Shown piece after piece: positions 15,300 to 24,178 of a DNA stretch of 34,535 nt. The position numbers and the translations under genes were made by a program. Positions within the stretch are counted from its first letter, which is position 1. Every line of letters starts with the position of its first letter. The stretch comes from Acidobacteriota bacterium (GTDB lineage Bacteria; Acidobacteriota; Terriglobia; Acidiferrales; UBA7541). Under the pieces are notes generated by a model that made no database searches, was not told where the DNA came from, and worked only from the letters and a program-made list of their open reading frames with translations. The DNA lies in assembly GCA_003152355.1 (NCBI GenBank), contig PMAA01000017.1, forward strand, positions 1-34,535. Reading direction: 5' to 3'.

Positions 15300-16337
15300 A
15301 TGGGTTCGAATCAACTGAATAAACGGAAGCTCGGACGATCGGGTCTCGAAATCACCACGGTCGGATTTGGGGCCTGGGCCGCCGGTGGCGGAGGCTGGGC
15401 GTACAGCTGGGGACCGCAGGACGACGCAAAATCAATTGCATCAATTCGCCGCGCGGTCGAACGAGGCGCCAATTGGATTGACACGGCGGCCATCTACGGA
15501 ATCGGGCACTCGGAAGTGGTCGTACGTCGCGCCCTCGCCGAAATTCCACTCTCCGAGCAGCCATATATCTTCACAAAGTGCGGAGTCGTTGCCGATCCCA
15601 CGAAGCCGTACGAGCCCGGCTATCGGAGCCTCAAACCCGAATCCATCCGCCGCGAGCTTGACGCATCGCTGAAACGGCTTGGCGTCGAGCGCATTGACCT
15701 GTATCAGTTCCATTGGCCTGACGAAGCGGGAATTCCGATCGAGGATTCCTGGGCCGAGATGGATCGGCTTGTGCGCGAAGGAAAAGTCAGGGCCGCAGGT
15801 GTTTCGAATTTCACCGTGGAGTTACTCGAGCGCGCCGAGCGCATTCGTCACGTGGACTCGCTTCAGCCGCCATTCTCGCTAATTCGCAGGAATTCTGGCC
15901 AGGACGTGATTCCGTGGTGCGCTGCTCATGAGACGGGCGTAATCGTGTACAGCCCGATGCAGTCAGGCATTCTGACGGACACATTTGGTCCCGACCGTGT
16001 CGCTCGATTTGCCGACGATGACTGGCGCAAACGCAGCACCGAATTTCAGCAGCCAAATCTGGGCGCGAATCTCATGCTACGCGACGCTCTGAAGCCGATC
16101 GCGAGCCGGCACGGCGTCACAGTTTCTGCGGTAGCCCTGGCTTGGACACTGAGTTGGCCGGGCGTTACAGGAGCTATCGTAGGTGCTCGTTCGCCCGAAC
16201 AAGTGGATGGTTGGATCCAAGCCGGAACTCTGACGCTGACCGATCAAGATCTCACTGAGATCAGAGCCGCCATCGAGACATCGGGTGCCGGAACGGGCCC
16301 CATCGAGCCAGTACGGACGAAGACTGCGACGCGTTGA
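15300..16337 (+). CDS. Aldo/keto reductase
   Basis: A 345-residue NADPH-dependent oxidoreductase with the AKR (beta/alpha)8 barrel. The catalytic tetrad is visible: D61 (NWIDTAAIYG), Y66, K93 (FTKCG) and H138 (YQFHWPD). LGRSGLEITTVGFG opens the barrel, RAAGVSNF and VIVYSPMQSGIL are family motifs, and the C-terminal GAIVGARSPEQV binds the cofactor phosphate. Its form is that of the general-stress AKR11-like or YajO/IolS-type enzymes. The substrate is not predictable. ATG 15300 follows GGAGG (15287-15291). GTG 15273 is an inferior upstream start. It is separate from the RND operon by 168 bp. Confidence 0.92.
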   Translation: MGSNQLNKRKLGRSGLEITTVGFGAWAAGGGGWAYSWGPQDDAKSIASIRRAVERGANWIDTAAIYGIGHSEVVVRRALAEIPLSEQPYIFTKCGVVADPTKPYEPGYRSLKPESIRRELDASLKRLGVERIDLYQFHWPDEAGIPIEDSWAEMDRLVREGKVRAAGVSNFTVELLERAERIRHVDSLQPPFSLIRRNSGQDVIPWCAAHETGVIVYSPMQSGILTDTFGPDRVARFADDDWRKRSTEFQQPNLGANLMLRDALKPIASRHGVTVSAVALAWTLSWPGVTGAIVGARSPEQVDGWIQAGTLTLTDQDLTEIRAAIETSGAGTGPIEPVRTKTATR

Positions 16338-16452
16338 CGCGCAGTCATCTTCACGTAGCTTTCACCCAAATGAGCCGATACTTATGAACAACGCATGCAT
16401 TTGGTTTCTGAAACTTGACGTACTACGACACGTCTAAGACCAGAGCCGCCGA

Positions 16453-16475
16453 CTAGCGTTGGAGACGAACGCTAG
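16453..16475. promoter_or_regulatory. Perfect inverted repeat before the RND operon, candidate operator
   Basis: CTAGCGTT (16453-16460) and AACGCTAG (16468-16475) form a perfect 8-bp palindrome with a 7-nt centre, ending 30 nt before the permease start. Its 23-bp size suits a dimeric repressor such as a TetR or MarR member. No regulator gene lies next to the operon. It could also fold as an mRNA leader hairpin. The rest of 16338-16505 shows no convincing promoter hexamers. Confidence 0.4.
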
Positions 16476-16505
16476 AGTGAAGTACCGCCAGGAAAACTTG
16501 AATCT

Positions 16506-19500
16506 ATGTGGATCGTAAGGCTCGCACTCAGCAGGCCGTACACCTTTGTGGTTGCGTCCCTGCTCATCATTATCCTCGGCGTTGTGGCTATTTTGAATAC
16601 GCCGACCGACGTATTTCCGAATATCAACATTCCTGTCGTCAGCGTCGTTTGGACTTACTCGGGCCTGTCGCCTCAAGAAATGGCGGATCGGCTTACCGGC
16701 AACTCCGAGCGCGCGGCCACGACGACCGTAAACGACATTCAACATATCGAATCGACGTCGCTCAACGGCATCTCGATCATGAAACTTTTTTTTCAGCCCG
16801 GCGTGAGAATCGAAGGCGCTGTCGCGCAGGTGACCGCGATCTCGCAGACGATCTTAAAGGGAGCGCCTCCGGGGACCACGCCGCCGCTTGTCATCGCCTA
16901 TAACGCATCAAGCGTGCCAATTCTTCAGCTTGGCATGAGCAGCGCCACGCTTTCAGAGCAGCAATTGTTTGATCTCGGGACCAATTTTATCCGCCCGCGT
17001 CTCGTCACAGTTCCTGGCGCGGCGATTCCCTGGCCGTACGGGGGCAAGCAACGGCAAATTAACGTTGATCTCGATCCGCGCGCACTTTTCGAGAAGGGAA
17101 TTTCCGGCGCGGACGTCGTGGGCACGCTGAACAATCAGAACCTGATTTTGCCGCAAGGCACGTCAAAGATTGGCGACCGTGAATACAACATCGAATTCAA
17201 TAGCACGCCGAAGAAAGTGCCGGAACTAAACGACCTGCCGATCAAGATGGTGAACGGCGCGATGGTTTACGTCCGCGATGTTGCCTTCGTGCACGACGGC
17301 GCATCGTTTCAAACCAACATCGTCCGGCAGGATGGTCGCCGCGGCGCGCTGCTCACCGTTCTCAAGAACGGGAACGCGTCAACCCTCGCCGTCGTATCCG
17401 GCATCGTCAACATGCTCCCGGATATCGAGGCCTCGCTGCCGCCTGGCCTCACACTGCGCAAGACGATCGATCAGTCTTTGTTCGTTCGCGCCGCGGTTGA
17501 TGGCGTAGTCAAAGAAGCGACCATCGCCGCGTGTCTCACGGCGATCATGATCCTGATATTCCTCGGGAGCTGGCGCAGCACCGTCGTCGTCGCCGTTTCG
17601 ATTCCGCTCTCGATTCTCACTTCGCTTCTCGTTTTAAGCGCGCTAGGCGAGACGATCAACATCATGACCCTCGGAGGCCTTGCCCTCGCGGTCGGTATTC
17701 TCGTCGACGACGCCACCGTCGAGATCGAAAACATTAATCGGCTGCTGCCCGAGGGCAAGAGCCTTCACGAAACGATTCTGACCGGCGCGCAGCAAATCGC
17801 GACGCCCGCATTCGTCGCCACGCTCAGCATCTGCATCGTCTTCGTCCCAATTTTCTTCATGCGCGGCATCGCCGGATATCTCTTCCGGCCGCTCGCCGAA
17901 GCTGTTGTGTTCGCGATGCTCGCTTCCTATTTGCTCTCGCGTACCATCGTCCCTACCCTGGTGCTCTTCTTCTTCCGCGCCGAGCGCCGCAAACTTGCGG
18001 CGCATCGGGAAGCGCCCGAGAAGGCCGGCTGGTTCAAGAGATTCCATGAGAGGTTTGAGCACGGTTTCGACAAATTCCGCGACCGTTACGTCGAAGCGCT
18101 CGATTGGTGCCTGCAGAACCGCCTGCTTTTCGGCACTTTGTTTCTTTCGTTTTGCGCAGCCACGATGTTCCTGGTTCCATTCCTGGGCTCAGACTTGTTT
18201 CCCACCGTGGATTCCGGCCAACTTCGTCTTCACCTCCGCGCGCCGATCGGGATGCGAGTCGAAGAAACGGCCGCGCTGTGCGATCGCGTCGAAGCTGCGA
18301 TTCGCAAAACCATTCCGCCGGAAGAGTTGAGCGGAATTCTCGACAATATCGGCTTGCCCTACAGCGGAATTAATCTGTCGTACACTACAAGCGGCGTCAT
18401 CGGAACATCAGACGCGGAAATCCTGATCTCGCTCAAGCCCGGCCATCACCCTTCGGCCGGCTATGTACGCGAGCTTCGGCAGAGCCTCCCTGGCGAGTTT
18501 CCCGGCTCCGACTTTTTCTTTCAGCCCGCGGACATCGTCAGCCAAATCCTCAATTTCGGCTTACCATCGCCGATTGATATTCAGCTCGTAGGTCCGGATC
18601 TCTTGGCGAATTTTGATGTCGCGCGTGAAATGCTTCCGCGAATCAAGGAAATCGGCGGCGCGGTGGACGTTCATATCCAGCAGGCTCTCGATCTGCCGAA
18701 GCTGAGGATCAACGTGGACCGCACTCGTGCCGAGACCGTTGGATTCACGCAGCAGGACGTCGCGAACAATGCGCTGGTAGCCCTGACGACGAGCTTTCAA
18801 ACGGCGCCGAACTTCTGGATCAGCCCTCAGGGCATTCCGTACAGCGTCTCCACGCAGACGCCGCAGTATCGCGTTGACTCCCTTTCGGACGTACAGACGA
18901 TTCCGGTGATTGGGAAAACGGGGCAGTCTCAGATACTCGACAACGTGGCGAACATTAGTCGCGAAGTCGGGCCTGCGGTCGTGACCCACTATGACACGCA
19001 GCCGGTGGTGGAAATTTACGCGAGCGCGCAAGACCGCGACCTGGGCGGCGTCGCTTCGGATGTCAATCGCGTCGTCGAATCATTCAAAGGCAAGCTGCCG
19101 CGCGGAACCACGGTCGCCGTTCGCGGCCAGGTAGCAACCATGCGCACATCGTTCGTGAGCCTCGGAGTTGGCCTCATGTTTTCGATTCTTCTTGTCTATC
19201 TCCTGATGGTTGTCAATTTTCAATCGTGGGCTGACCCGTTCATCATCATCACCGCGCTCACCGGTACTTTCTCGGGCATCGTGTGGATGCTGTTTATCAC
19301 CCATACGACGATGAGTGTGCCATCGTTAATGGGCGCGATTATGTGCATCGGAGTCGCGACGTCCAACAGTATTTTGCTCGTCACATTCGCCGGAAGCCAA
19401 ATGCGCGAAGAGGGTAAAACTTCCACCGAGGCGGCTCGTGGCGCAGGATTCACGCGGCTTCGCCCGATTTTGATGACGGCGCTCGCGATGATCATCGGTA

Positions 19501-19691
19501 TGTTGCCGATGTCTCTCGGATTGGGCGAGGGCGGCGAACAAAATGCTCCGCTCGGCCGTGCTGTCATCGGCGGCTTGTTGTTCGCCACTGTAGGAACAGT
19601 TTTTTTTGTTCCGGTCGTGTATAGCTACATCCGTCGAAAGGGATACTCGCAGCCGCTGTCAGAGGACGAGTCTGAAATGGCTCCGGGATAG
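16506..19691 (+). CDS. RND-type efflux permease (AcrB/HAE1-like superfamily)
   Basis: The inner-membrane pump of a tripartite efflux system, 1061 residues, with the usual duplicated 12-TM layout and two large periplasmic loops. TM1 begins at residue 10 (RPYTFVVASLLIIILGVVAIL), followed by DVFPNINIPVVSVVWTYSGLSPQEM. TM4 keeps the proton-relay aspartates D401/D402 (GILVDDATVEIEN), equivalent to D407/D408 of AcrB. The lysine of AcrB TM10 (K940) is replaced. The aligned segment IGVATSNSILLVTFA has S953 at that place. The protein therefore belongs to a branch distinct from classical multidrug AcrB. The C-terminal QNAPLGRAVIGGLLFATVGTVFFVPVVYS is typical. Adaptor and outer-membrane genes follow. 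Substrates may be drugs, solvents, metals or lipids and cannot be chosen here. Confidence 0.94.
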   Translation: MWIVRLALSRPYTFVVASLLIIILGVVAILNTPTDVFPNINIPVVSVVWTYSGLSPQEMADRLTGNSERAATTTVNDIQHIESTSLNGISIMKLFFQPGVRIEGAVAQVTAISQTILKGAPPGTTPPLVIAYNASSVPILQLGMSSATLSEQQLFDLGTNFIRPRLVTVPGAAIPWPYGGKQRQINVDLDPRALFEKGISGADVVGTLNNQNLILPQGTSKIGDREYNIEFNSTPKKVPELNDLPIKMVNGAMVYVRDVAFVHDGASFQTNIVRQDGRRGALLTVLKNGNASTLAVVSGIVNMLPDIEASLPPGLTLRKTIDQSLFVRAAVDGVVKEATIAACLTAIMILIFLGSWRSTVVVAVSIPLSILTSLLVLSALGETINIMTLGGLALAVGILVDDATVEIENINRLLPEGKSLHETILTGAQQIATPAFVATLSICIVFVPIFFMRGIAGYLFRPLAEAVVFAMLASYLLSRTIVPTLVLFFFRAERRKLAAHREAPEKAGWFKRFHERFEHGFDKFRDRYVEALDWCLQNRLLFGTLFLSFCAATMFLVPFLGSDLFPTVDSGQLRLHLRAPIGMRVEETAALCDRVEAAIRKTIPPEELSGILDNIGLPYSGINLSYTTSGVIGTSDAEILISLKPGHHPSAGYVRELRQSLPGEFPGSDFFFQPADIVSQILNFGLPSPIDIQLVGPDLLANFDVAREMLPRIKEIGGAVDVHIQQALDLPKLRINVDRTRAETVGFTQQDVANNALVALTTSFQTAPNFWISPQGIPYSVSTQTPQYRVDSLSDVQTIPVIGKTGQSQILDNVANISREVGPAVVTHYDTQPVVEIYASAQDRDLGGVASDVNRVVESFKGKLPRGTTVAVRGQVATMRTSFVSLGVGLMFSILLVYLLMVVNFQSWADPFIIITALTGTFSGIVWMLFITHTTMSVPSLMGAIMCIGVATSNSILLVTFAGSQMREEGKTSTEAARGAGFTRLRPILMTALAMIIGMLPMSLGLGEGGEQNAPLGRAVIGGLLFATVGTVFFVPVVYSYIRRKGYSQPLSEDESEMAPG

Positions 19692-19742
19692 GTTGCCCTG
19701 CGGACACAGACGCATACAGAAAGGATTTAGATAGCGATAGCC

Positions 19743-20939
19743 ATGGGCCACGACGATATAAAAGATTATGGCGTTACCGAAGGGGCGCCCGAGCGGCGCG
19801 GACGCTCTTCGCGAGTTATCGTGTTCGTAGTCGTAGTTCTTGTTTTTGTGGGACTGGCGCTGTGGGGAATCGAGAGCCGCCGCAGCGTACGCGCGTCGCT
19901 CAATTCCTCGGGTAAGAGCGCGGCCACCACACCGGTTGCCGTCGTTCACGCGCTTCCGTCCGGTAGCTCAGGCGAAATCCTGCTCCCCGGAAATATTCAA
20001 GCGTATCTCGAAACGCCGATCTACGCGCGCACAAACGGGTATTTGAAAAAGTGGTATTTCGATATCGGGGCGCACGTTAAAGAGGGCCAACTGCTCGCCG
20101 AGATCGAAACTCCGGAAATCGACCAGGAGCTTCGTCAGTCTGAAGCCGCCGAACTGCAGGCGCAAGCGAACCTGGATCTTGCGAAGTCCACGGCCGATCG
20201 CTGGGTCGAATTGCTGAAATCAGACGGCGTTTCGCAGCAGGAAGTGGATCAGAATGTATCCGCCTACAAAGCACGCCAGGCCGATTTGCAGGCAGCAAGG
20301 GCAAATGTTGACCGGTTGAAGGATTTGCAGTCATTTAAAAAAGTGACCGCGCCATTTTCTGGAATCGTGACCACGAGGAGTGTGGATGTCGGCGCGCTGA
20401 TTCAGAATGGAAATTCCGCGCAGCTCTTCCGGATGGCGCAGACGAATGTGCTCAGGATTTACGTGAGCGTCCCGCAGGCCTACAGCCGCTCGATGGTAGC
20501 GGGCGTTCCGGCGGATCTTGAGATACCCGAGTTTCCGCACCGCACATTTCCGGGGAAAGTTGTTCGAACGGCCGGAGCGATTGATCCTACGTCCCGCACG
20601 CTGCTTACCGAAGTGCAAGTGCCGAATCCGACGGGCGAACTTCTTCCCGGGTCGTATGCGACCGTGAATTTCCACTTGAAATTCGTCGAACCGCCGCTCG
20701 CGATTCCATCGAATACGCTTATTTTCAGGGCGCAGGGAACTCAGGTTGCCGTCGTGACGCAGAAGGGCACGGTCCATTTGAAAAGTGTGACCCTCGGGCG
20801 CGATCTCGGAACCAGCATGGAAATTTTGTCCGGAATCGATTCCGATGACTCGATCATCTTGAATCCGCCTGATTCGATCGGTGAGGGCGATGTTGTGAAT
20901 GTGACGCAAAATGCGCCCGCCGATTCGAACTCTAAATAA
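19743..20939 (+). CDS. RND efflux periplasmic adaptor (membrane fusion protein)
   Basis: A 398-residue HlyD/AcrA-type adaptor linking the permease to the outer-membrane channel. An N-terminal anchor spans about residues 24-43 (SRVIVFVVVVLVFVGLALWG) with no lipobox, so it is held by a membrane helix. The barrel-sandwich (lipoyl-like) halves are ETPIYARTNGYLKKWYFDIGAHVKEGQLLAEIETPEI and FKKVTAPFSGIVTTRSVDVGALI. Between them lies an alpha-helical hairpin (about 120-200) rich in Gln, Ala and Glu. The beta-barrel and membrane-proximal domains follow (PHRTFPGKVVRTAGAIDPTSRTLLTEVQV). It sits 51 bp after the permease and 13 bp before the outer-membrane gene. Confidence 0.93.
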   Translation: MGHDDIKDYGVTEGAPERRGRSSRVIVFVVVVLVFVGLALWGIESRRSVRASLNSSGKSAATTPVAVVHALPSGSSGEILLPGNIQAYLETPIYARTNGYLKKWYFDIGAHVKEGQLLAEIETPEIDQELRQSEAAELQAQANLDLAKSTADRWVELLKSDGVSQQEVDQNVSAYKARQADLQAARANVDRLKDLQSFKKVTAPFSGIVTTRSVDVGALIQNGNSAQLFRMAQTNVLRIYVSVPQAYSRSMVAGVPADLEIPEFPHRTFPGKVVRTAGAIDPTSRTLLTEVQVPNPTGELLPGSYATVNFHLKFVEPPLAIPSNTLIFRAQGTQVAVVTQKGTVHLKSVTLGRDLGTSMEILSGIDSDDSIILNPPDSIGEGDVVNVTQNAPADSNSK

Positions 20940-20952
20940 ATCCGAACATTCA

Positions 20953-22464
20953 ATGCCAGCCGAGAGCCAAATACGAACGTCACGCCGGTCACGCGGAAGC
21001 GCCGCGTTTTTCGCCTGCTTTATCGGAGCTCTATTGGCGGGGTGCACGGTCGGGCCGAATTACCATCGCCCTGCCGTGGAGGTTCCGTCTTCATTTAAGG
21101 AAGCTCCTCCCGCGGGCTGGAAGGCGGCGACGCCAAACGACGCGATCGCCAAGGGCAATTGGTGGGAAGTATTCGGCGATCCGAAACTGAACGAGCTCGA
21201 ATCGCAAGCGATGGTCAACAATCCGCCGCTGCAAGCTGCGATGGCGCGTGTAGCGCAAGCGCGGGCGCAATTTCGTATCACGCGCGCCGATTTGTACCCG
21301 ACTGTCACGCTCGATCCATCCGCCTTGCGAACTCGGTATTCCGGCACACGCGAGAATCCTCCGGGATTTGTCACCACGCCTTACACCGACAACACTCTCA
21401 ATCTTCCCGTGGATTTGAACTACGAAATCGATCTCTGGGGCCGCGTCCGGCGGGCAACCGAATCCGCGCGTGCGCAATATCAGGCCACTGAAGCTGATTA
21501 CGAGAACATTCTTCTCACGCTGAAGTCTGATATCGCGCAGAATTATCTGTCGCTTCGCTACGTGGATACAGATCGCGCAATCCTGAAGGGCAATATAGAT
21601 CTGCTTGAGAAGGCTCTTAAGCTGACTCAGGCTCGCCACTCCGGCGGCGTCGCCAGCGGACTCGACGTCTCTGAGGCGGAGACCCTTCTCGCCACGATTC
21701 AGTCTCAATTCGTCGGCCTCGGCGTGCAACGCGCGCAATTTGAGCACGCGCTTGCGCTTCTCGTTGGCAGGCCTGCTTCCGAATTCACAGTTCCTGAAAA
21801 TCCGCTGGCCCTCGAGCCCCCTCCGATTCCCGTCGGCTTGCCGTCGGATCTTTTGGAGCGCCGCCCGGACATCGCGGAATCCGAGCGCTTGATGGCGTCT
21901 GCGAACGCTCAAATTGGAGTCGCCCGCGCCGCGTTCTTTCCGTCGTTGAGCCTCACGGGGACAAGTGTCGGCTACCAGACCGACAACATCACCCAGCTTT
22001 TCAATCTTTCAAGCGCCGTCTGGACGGCCATGGCAGGCGCTTCGCAACCACTCTTTGAAGGCGGGCGTCTCACGGCTAATCTCGCACGAACGCGCGCCGC
22101 ATACGATGAGAATGTCGCAAATTATCGCGAGCAAGTTTTGACGGGCTTCAAGGAAGTCGAAGACGGCCTCGCCGGCTTGCGAGTTCTCGAGGATCAGGAG
22201 GCCACGCAGAATAGAGCTGTGACCGCCGCGCAGAAGACCGCCGAAATTTCAACCGCGCGCTACAAACAAGGTCTCGCGAACTACCTTGAAGTGATTGATG
22301 CCCAGCGTACGGTCCTCGACAACGAGGTCCTTTCAGCGCAACTCCGCGAATATCGTCTGCTGACAACTGTGCAGCTCATCAAAGCGCTGGGCGGCGGCTG
22401 GCAGGATTCCAAAGTTCATGCCCAAATGCAGCCGAGCGCGCCGGTCGCGAACAACAGCCATTAG
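20953..22464 (+). CDS. Outer-membrane efflux lipoprotein, NodT/OprM (TolC-like) family
   Basis: The outer-membrane and periplasmic channel of the efflux complex, 503 residues. The signal peptide ends in lipobox LLAG-C, with lipidated C31 followed by TVGPNYHRP, the standard NodT-family start. WWEVFGDPKLNELESQA and two TolC-type helical repeats follow. The first includes QAAMARVAQARAQFRITRADLYPTV with NYEIDLWGRVRRATESARAQYQA. The second includes DIAESERLMASANAQIGVARAAFFPSLSLTG. ATG 20953 is chosen because it puts the lipobox at the right distance from the N-terminus. An in-frame upstream ATG (20911) lies inside the adaptor gene. This is the last gene of the operon. A lipoprotein channel implies a diderm envelope. 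Confidence 0.93.
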   Translation: MPAESQIRTSRRSRGSAAFFACFIGALLAGCTVGPNYHRPAVEVPSSFKEAPPAGWKAATPNDAIAKGNWWEVFGDPKLNELESQAMVNNPPLQAAMARVAQARAQFRITRADLYPTVTLDPSALRTRYSGTRENPPGFVTTPYTDNTLNLPVDLNYEIDLWGRVRRATESARAQYQATEADYENILLTLKSDIAQNYLSLRYVDTDRAILKGNIDLLEKALKLTQARHSGGVASGLDVSEAETLLATIQSQFVGLGVQRAQFEHALALLVGRPASEFTVPENPLALEPPPIPVGLPSDLLERRPDIAESERLMASANAQIGVARAAFFPSLSLTGTSVGYQTDNITQLFNLSSAVWTAMAGASQPLFEGGRLTANLARTRAAYDENVANYREQVLTGFKEVEDGLAGLRVLEDQEATQNRAVTAAQKTAEISTARYKQGLANYLEVIDAQRTVLDNEVLSAQLREYRLLTTVQLIKALGGGWQDSKVHAQMQPSAPVANNSH

Positions 22465-22582
22465 CGCTCGCCATATGCGCGCGACAAATTCTTCGCCCGC
22501 CGCACTGCATCGTTCAGAACTCCGAGGCCCTTGCCGCCGTGTCGGCTTACAATCAATGACCATCACGAACTACGATTTTTGT

Positions 22583-22611
22583 TTCACGAACGACGGCCAG
22601 TTGCATAGAAT
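22583..22611 (+). promoter_or_regulatory. Candidate promoter of the F420 gene cluster
   Basis: TTCACG (22583-22588) and TAGAAT (22606-22611) are spaced by 17 bp and match four and five positions of the sigma-70 consensus. Transcription would start about 22618, giving a leader of roughly 33 nt before the npdG ATG at 22651. No strong Shine-Dalgarno is visible before that ATG. Confidence 0.4.
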
Positions 22612-22650
22612 ACATCTCGTCCGTTCGCGGGAACTTCGCGTCGAATCTCT

Positions 22651-23337
22651 ATGTCAGATGAATCCATTGCAATCGTCGGCGGCACCGGAGACCTGGGTTA
22701 CGGATTGGCGTTACGCTGGGCACTCGCGGGATTCAATGTCGTAATCGGCTCGCGCGTAGCATCGCGCGCCGAAGAAGCAGCGCAGAAAATCCGCGACAAC
22801 ATCGGGCCGACGGCGAAAGTTCAAGGATTCGTCAACGAAGAAGCCATTCTTCAGTCCTGGATCGTCGTGATCGCCGTCCCATTTTCCGCCCAGGCCGCCA
22901 CGCTGCTCTCCATTCGTGAGAAATTGCGTACGGGACAAACCGTGGTGGATTGCACCGTTCCGCTCGAAGCCACGGTAGGCGGCGCGGCGACGCGCATTTT
23001 GGGCCTCTGGGCCGGCTCTGCAGCCGAGCAGGCCAAGCGGCTTCTGCCGGACACCGTCCACGTTGCCGCGGCCTTTCAAAATGTATCTGCGCATGCGCTT
23101 CAGGAATCAAATCAACCGGTGGATTGCGACGTGTTCGTTTGTGCCGATAGCGCCGAGGTTCGCGCGTGGCTCCGGCCGTGGGTTGAGGCGATTCCGAATT
23201 GTCGCTACGTGGACGGTGGGAAACTTGAGAACTCGCGCATCGTCGAGTCGCTGACGGCTTTCTTGATTGGCGTAAATCGCCGCTACAAGGTTTTGGGATC
23301 GGGCATCCGGATTACGGGCATCGGTCCGGCGAAATGA
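22651..23337 (+). CDS. npdG: F420-dependent NADP oxidoreductase (NADPH:F420 reductase)
   Basis: NpdG (Fno) transfers hydride between reduced coenzyme F420 and NADP. The 228-residue length and single Rossmann domain fit. The dinucleotide loop IAIVGGTGDLGYGLALRWALAGF (residues 6-28) is characteristic, with T12 followed at the end of beta-2 by S34 and R35 (VIGSR). Those residues sit where the archaeal enzyme binds the 2'-phosphate of NADP. The IVVIAVPFSAQAATL and VVDCTVPL strands and a C-terminal RYVDGGKLENSRIVESLTAFLIGVNRRY helix also fit. Its stop overlaps the cofE start by 4 bp, which ties it to F420 synthesis. Other NAD(P)-binding F420_oxidored-fold proteins, such as proline synthesis enzymes, are excluded by the GGTGxxG form and context. 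Confidence 0.92.
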   Translation: MSDESIAIVGGTGDLGYGLALRWALAGFNVVIGSRVASRAEEAAQKIRDNIGPTAKVQGFVNEEAILQSWIVVIAVPFSAQAATLLSIREKLRTGQTVVDCTVPLEATVGGAATRILGLWAGSAAEQAKRLLPDTVHVAAAFQNVSAHALQESNQPVDCDVFVCADSAEVRAWLRPWVEAIPNCRYVDGGKLENSRIVESLTAFLIGVNRRYKVLGSGIRITGIGPAK

Positions 23338-24116
23338 CGCAGCCGAGTTCGCGCCGGCAGGTACCGCGCCGAATCGAGCTGATCGGTTTGCGGACGCTGC
23401 CGGAAGTAAGGCCGGGCGAAGACATCGCGCGCCTCGTGTGGAACGCGGCACAGCGCGAAGGAGCCGGGATCGAGACCGGCGACGTTGTTGTCCTCGCGCA
23501 GAAGATTTTTTCGAAGGCCGAAGGGCGCATCGTCCGGTTGCAAGACGTCGCCCCTTCGGCGCTCGCGCGAACTTGGGCGCGAACGCTCAGCGCGGATCCG
23601 CGATTCGTCGAGGTTGTGTTGCGCGAGTCCCGGCGCATCATCAGAATGAGCGAGCGGGTGCTAATCGTCGAAACGCGTCACGGATTTGTTTGCGCGAATG
23701 CGGGCGTCGATCGTTCGAATGTGCGGACCAGAGGATCGGTCACGTGCCTTCCGCTCGATCCCGACGCATCGGCGCAGAAATTCGTTAAGCGGCTCAAGGC
23801 ACTTTCCGGTGTGCGAGTGGCGGCGATTATTTCAGACACATTCGGACGTCCCTGGCGGTTGGGCTTGGCAAATGTCGCCATCGGCGCCGCGGGCTTTTCA
23901 GTGCTCGAAGATTTGCGCGGCGAGAAGGATGCGAGCGGCCACATGCTCAACGCGACGATTGTCGCGGTCGCTGATGAACTCGCCGCTGCGGCGGGCCTGG
24001 TGATGAAGAAAGCCGCGCAGGTTCCGGTCGTAATCATTCGAGGCGTTACATTGCCAGCGGGGCGAGGGCGCGCGCAAGAGTTGATTCGTCCGCCGAGCGA
24101 AGATATGTTTCGATAG
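23334..24116 (+). CDS. cofE: Coenzyme F420-0:L-glutamate ligase
   Basis: CofE adds gamma-linked glutamates to F420-0 in a GTP- and metal-dependent reaction. The 260 residues cover only the ligase domain. The C-terminal nitroreductase-like domain that completes mycobacterial FbiB is absent, as in archaea. Motifs in order are GDVVVLAQKIFSKAEGR (about 51-67), RHGFVCANAGVDRSNV, IISDTFGRPWRLGLANVAIGAAG and PVVIIRGV near the end. The GTP- and metal-binding residues of the family fall in these segments. The ATG overlaps the npdG stop by 4 bp. A 62-bp gap then separates it from cofG. Confidence 0.94.
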   Translation: MTQPSSRRQVPRRIELIGLRTLPEVRPGEDIARLVWNAAQREGAGIETGDVVVLAQKIFSKAEGRIVRLQDVAPSALARTWARTLSADPRFVEVVLRESRRIIRMSERVLIVETRHGFVCANAGVDRSNVRTRGSVTCLPLDPDASAQKFVKRLKALSGVRVAAIISDTFGRPWRLGLANVAIGAAGFSVLEDLRGEKDASGHMLNATIVAVADELAAAAGLVMKKAAQVPVVIIRGVTLPAGRGRAQELIRPPSEDMFR

Positions 24117-24178
24117 AAGATTCTTTCGGCTTTCAGGTCAGATCGGTATTCAGTCCCAAGCGCCTCGGACAAAGTCCA

